Source: Panopea generosa
Lineage: Eukaryota > Mollusca > Bivalvia > Adapedonta > Hiatellidae
Length of the DNA stretch: 64,000 nt
Direction: 5' to 3'
Assembly: GCA_029582155.1 (NCBI GenBank)
Contig: CM055901.1
Span: 51,775,206 to 51,839,205 of the forward strand
Below are positions 10,700 through 22,654 of the stretch, one piece after another. Every line of letters begins with the position of its first letter. Positions within the stretch are counted from its first letter, which is position 1. The translations under genes and the position numbers were made by a program. The notes beneath the pieces were generated by a model. The model did not search any database. It was not told the DNA's origin and saw nothing but the letters and a program-made list of their open reading frames with translations.

Positions 10700-11690
10700 A
10701 AATCATGATTTGAACCCTGACAAGGTATTGAAGTTTTACGTAAATTCTACTCGCTGCCCTTTCCCACAAGAGGAGCTTTAAGTTATATATCAGTGAAATC
10801 CCATTAAGTAATTTAGTCGTTATTTAATTAATCTGCTGTCAGTAACGACATCTAAAGTATGTCCATGTGCCATATATATTACATGTATGCCGGTCATAGT
10901 TTTATATACATGCTCTGTGATCAATAAACATCGGATGACAGGAGGCTCATTATCGCCACGAGGACGGTAAACTCATCGCATAGCATACAACCGATGTAAT
11001 TAAATTGAAAAAGGGGACATTTAAAAAGTATATGGACACGCGTCAATACATAAAACAACTATCATTTACAGTGTGTTTACGGCAACATTCAATATTGATT
11101 TACTTTTATTTGTGAAATCTGATTTCTCCACAGATTCGAATATCGCAGTTTTCAAAACGATTCATGACTTCATAAAATCTTCTAACCGTTTCAAATAATC
11201 CTAGATTAACGGAACAGGTGTAATTGAAATTGTTTTATTCATACTGGATAAATAAATGTTTCGTAAATAGTTCCTTTCGAAACATTGCATCTATCTTGCG
11301 AAACTTACCAAACTTTGCTGCTATCTGTCCATCAATCTGTCATTCCTTCTTTAACTCCTTCATTTCTATAATCATTATCTCGCTATTCATCTCATTATTT
11401 GATTAACCTTTGCATTACATCTGTTATTTTCACATCAAAAGTTATTGCTAGTATTGTGAAAATTGTGTTTACATATAAGCCATTGTTAATTACTGTTTAT
11501 GATATGATATATTTGTCTTTTACAGAAGAAAGCATTCCCGATATTCGTTGTAGAGTAGCTAAAAGCAACATTATACAAAGTACAATTAATTATAACAAGA
11601 ATGATGCATGAAGATGCATTAAGAATATATATCAATATGTGATATTTAATGAACTGATGGCAAAGTACAATAGAATCTCGGTACAACTCC
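10700..11690. other. Intronic AT-rich stretch, nothing recognised
   Basis: No repeat family or exon seen on either strand; the short open frames here have no supporting features. Confidence 0.5.
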
Positions 11691-11696
11691 AGAAGG

Positions 11697-11917
11697 TTGT
11701 TGTTCTTGTATGGTGTTAAGCATCGCTTTCAACAATTTTTCAGTCATATCGCGATGGTGTCTACTTGAGACAATATTCTGAGTGCTGGAGCATCATGCCA
11801 CAGATATATGGTATGATACCCCATCCAGTCACATTATACTGACACCGGGCCGACCAGACCTAGAACTCTCCTCTAAATGCTGAGCGGACGTTTTACCACT
11901 AGACCACGCCGTGGTCT
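11697..11917 (-). mobile_element. SINE-A copy, antisense
   Basis: Reverse complement of the family: tail (AGCATCGCTTTCAACAATTT), body (GATGGTGTCTACTTGAGACA, then ATGATACCCCATCCAGTCAC), linker, and the A-box half of the tRNA head at the right end. The B-box part of the head is missing. It carries a single body unit, unlike the array copy 1 kb away. Confidence 0.85.
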
Positions 11918-11919
11918 TG

Positions 11920-12400
11920 ATGATGAGGGAAGGACCGAATCTAAGTTGCGAGAACTGGTGGTCTAACCCATTTGCTATATACATGTATACTTATTGGCAA
12001 TAAAATATGTTTAAACTAACTGACAATCAAAGGAACTAGTTACATTTTGTTGACTGCATCACATCCACTATAAACACCAACGCATATAAACATACATGTA
12101 AAACATAATAACCCAAGATCACGTTAATGTGGGTGATGGAAAACATGTCGCTGACATTCTTCAGAAAAAGTTAACTTTGCTGTTTGAAACGTTTTCAGAG
12201 ACTTGTCAATATGTTCCAATGTAATTCACACAGTTTGTTGGGCTTATGTGGATGTTTATAGTTGCCAAATTTTAGTAAAATTGATAAACAAAAAGCCTGT
12301 TTCATTTGCAAAAGTTCGACTTTTGCGTTTTAAAGTCTTTCAGTGCATCGAGTTTTATTGGTTGAGAAATGCCCCAGACTGAATTTGAGTAGTTTCACCG
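11920..12400. other. Intronic stretch, nothing recognised
   Basis: Unique AT-rich DNA without supported features. Confidence 0.5.
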
Positions 12401-12404
12401 CAAG

Positions 12405-12475
12405 TAACTGACAAACGTTCTCGCTTTACGTGTTTGTACCGAACCCAAGACCTCAGCGATGATAGTGGTATGCTA
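12405..12475 (-). mobile_element. SINE-E-like fragment, antisense
   Basis: Contains the antisense B-box region (ACCGAACCCAAGACCTCAG) and an upstream block like AACTGACAAACGTTCTC, comparable to the SINE-E copy at 42362-42577. Short and degraded. Confidence 0.45.
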
Positions 12476-12550
12476 GTTATATAATGGATACATTTCGCGA
12501 CATCTCATAAAACGTATGCAACCATAATATGTTACCTCTAACATCTCAGT

Positions 12551-12782
12551 TACAACCGCAGCGGAAGGTCGTGGGTTTGATCCCCGACCTGGTCATACCA
12601 AATACTCAAGTTGAAAATTGTACTAGAAAATTCATCACTTGGTGGTCGGCCCGGTGTCAGTATAATGTGGGTATTATTGGTGGGGTATCACACGGCATGA
12701 TATTCAAGTGTGGCTGCGTTTAGAAGGAGACACCGTCGCAATATAACTGCAAAAACCGTTGAAAGCGACGCTAAACAACGTT
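12551..12782 (+). mobile_element. SINE-A copy
   Basis: Starts within the tRNA head (GCAGCGGAAGGTCGTGGG), followed by the TGATCCCC B-box side, linker (GGTGTCAGTATAATGTG), a shortened body and the tail CGTTGAAAGCGACGCTAAAC. It lies about 110 bp beyond the donor of the LURAP1/FAM89-like first coding exon, inside the intron. Confidence 0.85.
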
Positions 12783-12891
12783 TATGGATACTGTAATTGA
12801 TTATACTTTAAAATTACATTGATATGTGTGTGTTTTTAACTCTTTGTGTTTCAAAAATCGTAATTTTGTTTCCAGTTATAAAATGTCTTAC

Positions 12892-13176
12892 CATTTCTTG
12901 TTTTATCCATTTTAGAGCAGTACTCAAGTCTCTTTCTCTGTCGACTAATTTGTCGCCCTTTACTTTATTCCCTATTTTAACTTTCTCGCAATCGGTGTAG
13001 TTATTCACTAATTGTGTGTATCTCAGAGGAAGAGTCACGTGGTTCTGGGGATCAGGAATTCTATCCTGTGACGTACACAGGAAGGCGTCCTGTAGGTATT
13101 CTGGAATTGCCTGTATTGTTTCTTCCCCATCTAGCGTTATGCTGATTTCAACGTCACATTTGGAGGAGGATTTCAT
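12892..13176 (-). CDS. LURAP1/FAM89-like protein, first coding exon
   Basis: Encodes residues 1-95. I chose the ATG at 13176-13174 (M-K-S-S-S-K-C-D) as start: it is the first ATG after the splice acceptor and gives 195 residues in all, close to FAM89B (about 189) and LURAP1 (239) as I recall them. The exon ends with RERDLSTALKWIKQEM and the donor ATG|GTAAGA at 12892/12891. That ending matches the start of the family's leucine-rich helix (FAM89: SALAALRKEM; LURAP1: KIMALKMEL), and the helix continues in the exon at 2070-1768, so the split lies within the domain. Residues 1-75 are not recognised. No signal peptide or membrane segment is seen. Regulation is not visible. Confidence 0.62.
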
Positions 13177-13221
13177 TGTCAATGTCACGTGTTCCGAATT
13201 AACCAAAGTGCGGTGAATTTT
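13177..13221 (-). other. 5' UTR part of the same exon and its splice acceptor
   Basis: The acceptor is a pyrimidine tract ending CTCTTCCAG at 13222. The 45 bases between it and the chosen ATG are open in frame, so an upstream coding start cannot be excluded, but no convincing upstream exon was found in the window. At least one more 5' exon must exist at higher coordinates. Confidence 0.5.
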
Positions 13222-13435
13222 CTGGAAGAGAGGAAAGATAACTCATGATAAAGAAAGCTGTTAATCCAAGTATACGTATTTATACAATGCACGAGTATAG
13301 CATGCTGACGGATTATACAGACCAAATCTGTTATAGATACACACATTAATACGTGTGTATAGCCCAGGGCCCTATACTAGAAACAATGCCCTAATGTGTC
13401 GTTGACAATTTCATTTAATAGAATTTATTCAAACA

Positions 13436-13606
13436 GGGCGGTAGTATAGTGGATATAGTGTTGGTCGCTCACGATAGAGGTTGTAGATTCGATTCCCAGC
13501 TGGATCTAAAGCTCAGTACTGGTTCTACCCAGGAAGCGGACTCGAGAGCTGTTCATATGAGCTCTATGCTTTCATTGACATCGAGTTAAAATAAATTGTA
13601 TAAATC
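13436..13606 (+). mobile_element. SINE-D copy
   Basis: tRNA-like head GGGCGGTAGTATAGTGG with B box GTAGATTCGATTCCC. A body follows with GGTTCTACCCAGGAAGC, GACTCGAGAGCTGTTCATA, and the 3' part CATCGAGTTAAAATAAAT. This is the best-preserved member here of a family also found at 6957, 42880, 45191, 54299 and 54535. Confidence 0.75.
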
Positions 13607-13609
13607 AAC

Positions 13610-14240
13610 TTCATTTCGTATGATAATAAATTACACTCTGATAAACCTATGATTTTATGAATGCCAATCCGTCAATTTTGTACTTTATTACTAAAGTTAT
13701 ATTTATAGCAATCTAAATATGGTATAGCCATATATCAACATTCGTCTTACGTACATGAACTATGTGTAACTACTCCACAAATCTTCTTCTTGAAAACTAT
13801 TTCTATTCCGAGAAATAAGTTCAGTAATTGACAAACATCTTTTTATCGAAATATCAATAATCGAAATGACCATTTCGCTAACAAATAAACTTTTAAAGCA
13901 ACGGACACGTCAGATTTTTTGTTTTAGATAAACACTAGCGACCTGTGTTCTGTTTCACCAACACACTTAATATACTTAAATACTTCAAATCTTATATCTA
14001 GGAAAAGCATCCTGTTTACAATGATTTCAGACTGGTTGTAGTAAAACAATGACTTACATATATCTCTATATAAGTCCTTGCGTTAATCTTACACATAGTT
14101 TTAACGATATTTATCATATGAATGTTTCCGTAACCAGTCAAAATTCAGTGAAGATTTTTAAGTATTTGAATATAATTAAGAAATGTTGCTGAACAGAAGT
14201 TGAATACTTGCTTGATTACTTGCTCTGCAACAAACGGCAA
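13610..14240. other. Unique AT-rich stretch, nothing recognised
   Basis: No supported feature on either strand. Confidence 0.5.
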
Positions 14241-14244
14241 TAAA

Positions 14245-15240
14245 ACACAAGCACTTGTACTGGAGCCAGTTTGAAATCATAAGCATTTATACTGGAGCCA
14301 GTTTAAAATCATAAGCATTTAAACTGGAGCCAGTTTAAAATCATAAGCATTTATACTGGAGCCAGTTTAAGCATTTATACTGGAGCCAGTTTAAACATTT
14401 GTACTGGAGCCAGTTTAAAATCATAAGCATTTATACTAGAGCCAGTTTAAACATTTGTACTGGAGCCAGTTTAAAATCATAAGCACTTGTACTGGAGCCA
14501 GTTTAAAATCATAAACATTTGTACTAGAGCCAGTTTAAACATTTGTACTGTAGCCAGTTTAAAATCATAAGCACTTGTACTGGAGCCAGTTTAAAAGCAT
14601 AAGCATTTGTACTGGAGCCAGTTTAAAATCGTAAGCACTTGTACTGCAGCCAGTTTAAAAGCATAACCTTTTATAATGGAACCAGTTTAAAATCATAAAC
14701 ATTTGTACTGGAGCCAGTTTAAATTCATAAGCATTTATACTGGAGCCAGTTTAAAATCATAAGCACTTGTACTGGAGCCAGTTTAAAATAATAAGCGTTT
14801 ATACTGGAACCAGTTTAAAATCATAAGCACTTGTACTGGAGCCAGTTTAAAACCATAAGCATTTATACTGGAGCCAGTTTAAAAGCATAAGCATTTATAC
14901 TGGAACCAGTTGAAAATCATAAGCACTTGTACTGGAGCCAGTTTAAAATCATAAGCACTTGTACTGGAGCCAGTTTAAAATCATAAGCATTTATACTGGA
15001 ACCAGTTTAAAATCATAAGCACTTGTACAGGAGCCAGTTTAAAATCATAAGCACTTGTACTAGAGCCAGTTTAAAATCATAAGCACTTGTACAGGAGCCA
15101 GTTTAAAATCATAAACATTTGTACTGGAGCCAGTTTAAAATCATAAGCACTTGTACTGGAGCCAGTTTAAAATCATAAGCACTTGTACTGGAGCCAGTTT
15201 AAAATCATAAGCACTTGTACTGGAGCCAGTTTAAAATCAT
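14245..15240. repeat. Tandem array, 32-bp unit, about 32 copies
   Basis: The unit is approximately TACTGGAGCCAGTTTAAAAT plus CATAAGCACTTG. Each has an interrupted palindrome ACTGG-AG-CCAGT. Some units lack the AAAATCATAAG part, and the CACTTGT and CATTTAT variants alternate. Copies are mostly within one to three changes of each other. Confidence 0.95.
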
Positions 15241-15244
15241 GGTT

Positions 15245-17340
15245 ACTTGAATATTTTTCTTAGATTTAATTTTTAAGTATTTCTGTACATATTTACACAT
15301 GTTAATGAAACAGAAACCTCATATCGCTCTCATTTTCGGGCAAAATGTGAATACAGTCATGTATTTATATATAGCAATTAGTTTAAGTATTGGCGCTGTA
15401 TCAGGGACAACCGTGGTATGCCAGAGTACGCAATTACTTGAACAATGAAAAGTGAACCATTCAATGATAAAATAATAAAACTTTACCTACCCTAGGTATA
15501 TATTACACTGATCGTGAATATACAGTAATTGATTCAGAGATAAAATCTTTATCCTATAGGTCTACCTAATATATATGTAAATGTAACGACTTTTAACTTA
15601 CGCCAAAATTATCTCAATTATTAATGGTACAAAGGCATCGAAATATAATTTGCAATATATCGTTTCATTGTGGATGACTCTAAGGAATGTGTCGGGCACT
15701 TGTGGCCAGACCATTTTGTCTTATTTATTCTATGCATGTAATATGTATTTGTGTATATAAAATAAGTTATAACTATAACTAAGGTTAAGTGTGTAAATGA
15801 TATAATTTCTTATATTTATGAACTCTCGCTGCTAATTTGTTCAATATAAATCTAATTTGGAAATAATAATGAATTTATGTTTTTCTATTTGTGCGAAAGC
15901 GGCCGTATATTTTTCTTTCGAAATTTTCATAAGTTAAATAGTTTAGATCAGTATTTACTTTATATGTGTGTCGAGTCATATAAGCTGAGATAAAAAGAAA
16001 AAAGAAAACAACAACGAAACACTTACATGCTCATAAAACTGCCGACATCACATCGTCACTTCCTGTTGTTGTTTCAATTTCGTGTTTGTTACTATCCAGA
16101 CGTTTTCCACGACCATACCATCATATCTTTAATCACATATATAACCAGAATTAATTTGTATTAGACTGGAACTTTTATAAACTTACACACAGCACAATGT
16201 TACAATGTCGTCTGTCCATGCGATAGAAGCAGACGACCAACAATGGATATCCGCGATGTGATAATATGCGAATAAAGGTGTGTCAATTTTCACAGTTTGT
16301 CAAAAATGACATCTGCTGTTTCTTAAGACCTTCTCAAGTTCTGGTACATGAATAAGGAAGGTCATTTATATTTAATTACATTTTTATGTTTTTCACAGTA
16401 TCGAAATAGTTGCGAAATAAACTCTATACCGTAATTTTATATTTTAAAAGTTCGGTCAAACAGTCAACATTATTTGCTATTTTACTCGCAAGCCATGTCA
16501 TGCATAAAGAAGACTCAAAGTTGAGTTTTAAAGTTATTTGTTTAATCCCATCGGTAACGATTGAGTCATTGGTATCTTATTGCCAATTTAGCTGTGTGCG
16601 CGTGATCAATTTCACCTTTAAATACGAATTAAAATGTGTACGCATGGATATTTTCAATTAACTGATACTGAAAATAAACGTAGTACCGCGAACGATTTCG
16701 TATTCAGAATGTTTTCTCTTTTGATATTTAAATATTTACATACTGTATGATACAGAAAAAAAACACACTAAAGCGACGCGAATAAATAAACACTCAAAAC
16801 CTGCTCAAACCACGTTACAAGTGTCTGTTGACATTATCTAATATCAGAAGAATGTCCTGTATGCTTATAATTAGAAATGTCCCAGATGCGATATTATCCT
16901 ACCTGCCATTACTCTTGTATTGTTTGCGTCGAGATTGTCTATTTTCCAACCCAGTTCTTTAGAATTCGCTCATGCTACGTTTATTCAGGTGTTACTCGCG
17001 TCGCCTATGTATTGTGGAGTAAGGGAATCCTCGTCACGATATGGTGAACCCACGCTTCTCAAATATCCTTCCAACAATACCAGACCTCATCAAAATGTTT
17101 GTATTGCGCAATATTATATTATTTGGTCTGACTGTTGAACTTTATCAAGATTTAGATTCATTTCAATGTTTATTTTATTGTACAACAGTGTATTATCAAG
17201 GTTATCCTTTCACTGTTATTGACGATACATAATATAGTACTAATTGTACCAAAAAACCGAAGCGTGTTCCACGTAAAACCGCTATACACAAGCACGCGTC
17301 AATGCTTAGTGTCAAGTAAGCCATAAAACCATTCATAAGT
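15245..17340. other. Unique AT-rich stretch, possible upstream region of the minus-strand gene
   Basis: No repeat family recognised. Two minus-strand GTAAGT-type donors (near 15600 and 16022) could belong to an untranslated first exon of the LURAP1/FAM89-like gene, but neither has enough support to call. The open frames at 16410 and 16920 look random. Confidence 0.4.
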
Positions 17341-17344
17341 TAAA

Positions 17345-20300
17345 TCAACCAATGTTTGCTGTTTTCGATATTATATTTAAAATATACGAATGTTTACTGT
17401 TTACAATACCAAGATTGCTGTTTTCGATATCATATGTTAAAACAAAATAATGTTTGCTGTTTTCGATATCATATAGAAATCCACATGAATGTCAGCTTTC
17501 TACGATATCATGAACTAAACATATGAAGGCTTTTTAATATTGAAGTATACATATGTTTACCATTTGCAGATATCATATAAACAAACGTGAAAGCTGTTTT
17601 CGATATTAATAATATTATCTTTTGCTGTTTACGACATCCTATACTAAAGTATACTTATGTTTGATGTTGACGATATCATATACTTAAGCATACTAATGTT
17701 TGATGTTTACGGTATCATATACTAAAGTATACTAATGTTTGCTGTTTACGGTATCATGTACTAAAGCATACTAATGTTTGCTATTTACGGTACGGTATCC
17801 TATACTATAGCATACTTAAGTTTGCTGTCTACGGTATCATATACTAAAGTATACTAATGTTTGCTGTTTACGGTATCATATACTAAAGTATACTAATGTT
17901 TACTGTTTACGATATCATATTCTTAAGCATGCTAATGTTTGCTATTTACGGTACGGTATCCTATACTAAAGCATACTAATGTTTGCTGTCTACGGTATCA
18001 TATACTAAAGTATACTAATGTTTGCTGTTTACGGTATCATATACTAAAGCATACTAATGTTTGCTGTTTACGGTACGGTATCCTATACTAAAGCATACTA
18101 ATGTTTGATGTTTACGGTATCATATACTAAAGTATACTAATGTTTGCTGTTTACGGTATCATATACTTAAGCATACTAATGTTTGCTATTTACGGTACGG
18201 TATCCTATACTAAAGCATACTAATGTTTGATGTTTACGGTATCATATACTAAAGCATACTAATGTTTGCTGTCTACGGTATCATATACTAAAGCATACTA
18301 ATGTGTGCTGTCTACGGTATTATATACTAAAGCATACTAATGTTTGCTATTTACGGTACAGTATCCTATGCTAAAGCAAACTAATGTTTGCTGTCTACGG
18401 TATCATATACTAAAGCATACTAATGTTTGCTGTCTACGGTATCATATACTAAAGCATACTAATGTTTGCTGTCTACGGTATCATATACAAAAGCATACTA
18501 ATGTTGGATGTTTACGGTATCATATACTTAAGTATACTAATGTTTGCTGTCTACGGTATCATATATGAAAGCATACTAATGTTTGATGTTTACGATATCA
18601 AATACTAAAACATACTAATGTTTGCTGTTTACGATATCATATACTAAACCATACTAATGTTTGCTGCTTACGGTATCCTGTACTAAAGCATACTTATGTT
18701 TGATGATTACGATATCCTATACTTAAACATACTAATGTTTGATGTATACGATTTCCTATAATAAAGTATACTTATGTTTGCTGTTAACGATTTTCTATAC
18801 TACAGTAGACTAATGTTTGCTGTTTATGGTATCCTGTACTAAAGCATAGTAATGTTTGCTGTTTACGATATCATATGCTAAAACATACTAATGTTTGCTG
18901 TTTACGGTAGCATATACTAAAGCATACTAATGTTTGTTGTTTACGATATCCTATACTTAAGTATACTTATGTTTGCTGTTTACGGTATCATATACTAAAA
19001 CAAACTAATGTTTGCTGTTTACGGTATCATATACTAAAGCATACTAATGTTTGCTATTAACGATATCATATACTTAAACATTCCAATGTTTGCTGTTTAC
19101 GATATCATATACTAAAGCATATTAATGTTTGCTGTCTACGGTATTATATACTTAAGCATACTAATGTTTACTGATTACGATATCATATACTAAAACATAT
19201 CAATGTTTGCTGTTTACGATATCATATAATAAAGCACACTAATGTTTGATGTTTAAGGTATCATATACTACAGCATACTAATATTTGATGTTTACGGTAT
19301 CATATACTAAAACATACTAATGTTTGCTGTTTACGGTATCATATACTAAAGCATACTGATGTTTGCTGTTGACGGTATCATATATTTAAGCATACTAATG
19401 CTTGCTGTTTACGATATCATATATTAAAATATACCAATGTTATCTTTTACGATATCATATACTAAAATATACCAAAGTTATCTGTTTGCTATATCTTATA
19501 CTAAAAAGTACTAATGTTTGCTGTTTACGATATCATATACTAAACTTGAACATACTTATGTATGCTGTTTACAGTATCTGATACTAAAGCATACCATATT
19601 TGCTGTTTACGATATCATATACTTAAACATACCAATGTTTGCTGTTTACGATATCATATACTAAAGTATACCAATGTTTGCTGTTTACGATATCATATAC
19701 TTAAACATACCAATGTTTGCTGTTAACGATATCCTATACTAAAACATACTAATGTTTGCTGTTTACGATATCATATACTAAACTTGAACATACTAATGTT
19801 TGCTGTTTACAGTATCTGATACTAAAGCATACCAATGTTAACTGTTTACGATATCATATACTTAAACATACCAATGTTTGCTGTTAACGATATCATATAC
19901 TAAAACATACTAATGTTTGCTTTTTACGGTATCATATACTTAAGCATACTAATGTTTGCTGTTTACAATATCATATACTAAAACATATCAATGTTTGCTG
20001 TTTACGAAATCATATAATAAAGCACACTAATGTTTGATGTTTAAGGTATCATATACTAAAGCATACTAATGTTTGATGTTTACGGTATCATATACTAAAG
20101 CATACTAATGTTTGATGTTTACAGTATCATATACTAAAGCATGTTTAAGGTATCATATACTAAAACATACTAATGTTTGATGATTACAGTATCATATACT
20201 AAAGCATGTTTAAGGTATCATATACTAAAACATACTAATGTTTGATGTTTACAGTATCATATACTAAAGCATACCAATGTTTGCTGTTAACTATATCCTA

Positions 20301-22650
20301 TACTAAAACATACTAATGTTTACAGTTTACGATATCATATACTAAACTTGAACATACTAATGTTTGCTGTTTACAGTATCTGATACTAAAGCATACCAAT
20401 GTTTGCTGTTTACGATATCATATACTTAAACATACCAATGTTTGCTGTTAACGATATCATATACTAAAACATACTAATGTTTGATGTTTAAGGTATCATA
20501 TACTAAAGCATACTAATGTTTGATGTTTACGGTATCATATACTAAAGCATACTAATGTTTGATGTTTACAGTAGCATATACTAAAGCATGTTTAAGGTAT
20601 CATATACTAAAACATACTAATGTTTGATGTTTACAGTATCATATACTAAAACATACTAATGTTTGATGTTTACGGTATCATATACTAAAACATACTAATG
20701 TTTGCTGTTTACGGTATCATATACTAAAGCATACTGATATTTGCTGTTTACGGTATCATATATTTAAGCATACTAATGTTTGCTGTTTACGATATCATAT
20801 ACTAAAATATACCAATGTTATCTTTTACGATATCATATACTAACATATACCAATGTTATCTGTTTACGATATCCTATACTAAAAAGTACTAATGTTTGCT
20901 GTTTACGATATGATATACCAAACCTGAACATACTAAAGTTTAATGTTTACAGTATCTGATACTAAAGCATACCAATGTTTGCTGTTTACGATATTATATG
21001 CTAAAACATACCAATGTTTGCTGTTTACGATATCATATACTAAAACATACCAATGTTTGCTGTCTACGATATCATATACTAAAACATATTAAAGTTTGCT
21101 GTTTACGATATCATATACTTAAATATACCAATGTTTGCTGTTTACGATATCATATACTAAAGTATACCAATGTTTGCTGTTAACGATATCATATACTAAA
21201 ACATACTAATGTTTGCTGTCTACGATATCATATAATTAAGCATACTAATGTTTGCTGTTTACGATATCATATACTAAAACATACCAATGTTTGCTGTTTA
21301 CGATATCATATACTAAAACATACCAATGTTTGCTGTCTACGATATCATATACTTAAGCATACTACTGTTTACTGTTTACGATATCCTATACTAAAGCATA
21401 CCAATGTTTGCTGTTTATGGTATCCTATACTAAAACATACTAATGTTTGCTGTTTACGATATCATATACTAAAGCATTGAAGCTATTGACCGAGAAGACG
21501 CTGTCTCGGTCAATAGCTTCCTGCTTTGGGCCAATAGTCATTTTACTTAGATAAATAATTCTAACCATTGACCGCTAAAAAGGTAGATAGTTGTATAATA
21601 CAAACTAACGTCATTATATAAACATACCAGTAATGCCTAATTCTTATTTGGCCTGCGATGTGTCTACAGAGCCTTATCCTGTACCCACCTTCCCGTGCGG
21701 CCTCCGTGAGATTTTCGTATGGATTCATGGGCGCTGCGACCTTGACGATTTTGTTTAGCGAGAAGTTATAAAAAAATGAAAAAGTCGTAAGCCCGTGCCC
21801 ATAGACATGTCGTAGGTGGCATTGCACAACCCCACACAGGCACCGCGCGGAGGCCGCTGTTTACTGTATCCTATACTAAAACATACCAATGTTAGCTGTT
21901 AACGATATCATATATTTAAGCATACTGATGTTTGCCTTTTACGATATCATATACTAAAGCATACTAATGTTTGCTGTTTACGGTATCATATACTTAAACA
22001 TACTAATGTTTCCTGTTTCCGATATCATATGCTAAAGCATACTAATATTTGCTGTTCACGGTATCATATACTAAAGCATACTAATGTTTGCTGTTTACGG
22101 TATCATATACTAAACATACAATGTTTGCTGTTTACGATATCATATTCTAAAGCATACTAATGTTTGCTGTTTACGGTATCATATACTAAAGCATACTAAT
22201 GTTAGCTGTTTACGGTATCATATACTAAAGCATACTAATGTTTGCTTTTAACGGTATCCTATACTTAAGCATACTAATGTTTGCTGTTTACCGTATCATA
22301 TACTAAAGCATACTAATTTTTGCTGTATTCGATATCATATACTAATGTATACTAATGTTTGCTGTTTACGGTATCATATACTAAATCATACTAATGTTTA
22401 CTGTTTACGATATTATATACTTAAGCATACTAATGTTTGCTGTTTACGATATCATATACTAAATCATACTAATGTTTACTGTTTACGATATTATATACTT
22501 AAGCATACTAATGTTTGCTGTTTACGGTATCATATACTAAATCATACTAATGTTTACTGTTTACGATATTATATACTTAAGCATACTTATGTTTGCTGTT
22601 TACGATATCATATACTAAAAGATACGACTGAATGTTTGCAATTGACTATG
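17345..22650. repeat. Tandem array, about 39-bp unit, roughly 125 copies, interrupted once
   Basis: The unit is approximately TATCATATACTAAAGCATAC followed by TAATGTTTGCTGTTTACGG. The edges (17345-17600 and beyond 22600) are more diverged than the centre, as expected for unequal exchange. Because 39 is a multiple of three, frames stay open for several units (18344, 20998, 22345). A 380-bp foreign segment lies at 21477-21855. Degenerate units trail off to about 22900. Confidence 0.95.
21477..21855. other. Foreign 380-bp insert in the 39-bp array, starting with a perfect hairpin
   Basis: GC-richer than the array and unlike any other segment here. At its left edge GAAGCTATTGACCGAGA (21479-21495) pairs perfectly with 21504-21520 across an 8-base loop. 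TTGACCG recurs near 21570. Its right edge is CGCGGAGGCCG. About 10 bases of array are missing at the junction and no target duplication or inverted ends are evident. An 88-codon minus-strand frame covers 21827-21561 but has no recognised motif. It may be an unclassified mobile element. Confidence 0.6.
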
Positions 22651-22654
22651 TCTT

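Larger units (their letters stand above)
2071..12891 (-). other. 10.8 kb intron of the LURAP1/FAM89-like gene
   Basis: On the minus strand the donor is GAAATG|GTAAGA at 12892/12891 and the acceptor TTTTCAG|ATT at 2071/2070. Both are phase 0, so the two exons join without a shift. The intron carries SINE-A, B, D and E copies, LINE copy A (opposite orientation to the gene) and the 94-bp satellite. Confidence 0.6.

Noticed and set aside
14245-15240. CRISPR-like regular repeats
   Set aside because: Repeats are directly adjacent with no unique spacers and the context is a eukaryotic intron or intergenic region.
16021-16040. First exon of the LURAP1/FAM89-like gene at a minus-strand GTAAGT
   Set aside because: Other equal donors exist (near 15600) and no promoter or exon-like composition decides between them.
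21561-21827. 88-codon minus-strand frame as a gene
   Set aside because: No recognisable motif, and it lies in a 380-bp insert with satellite on both sides. Treated as part of an unclassified insert.
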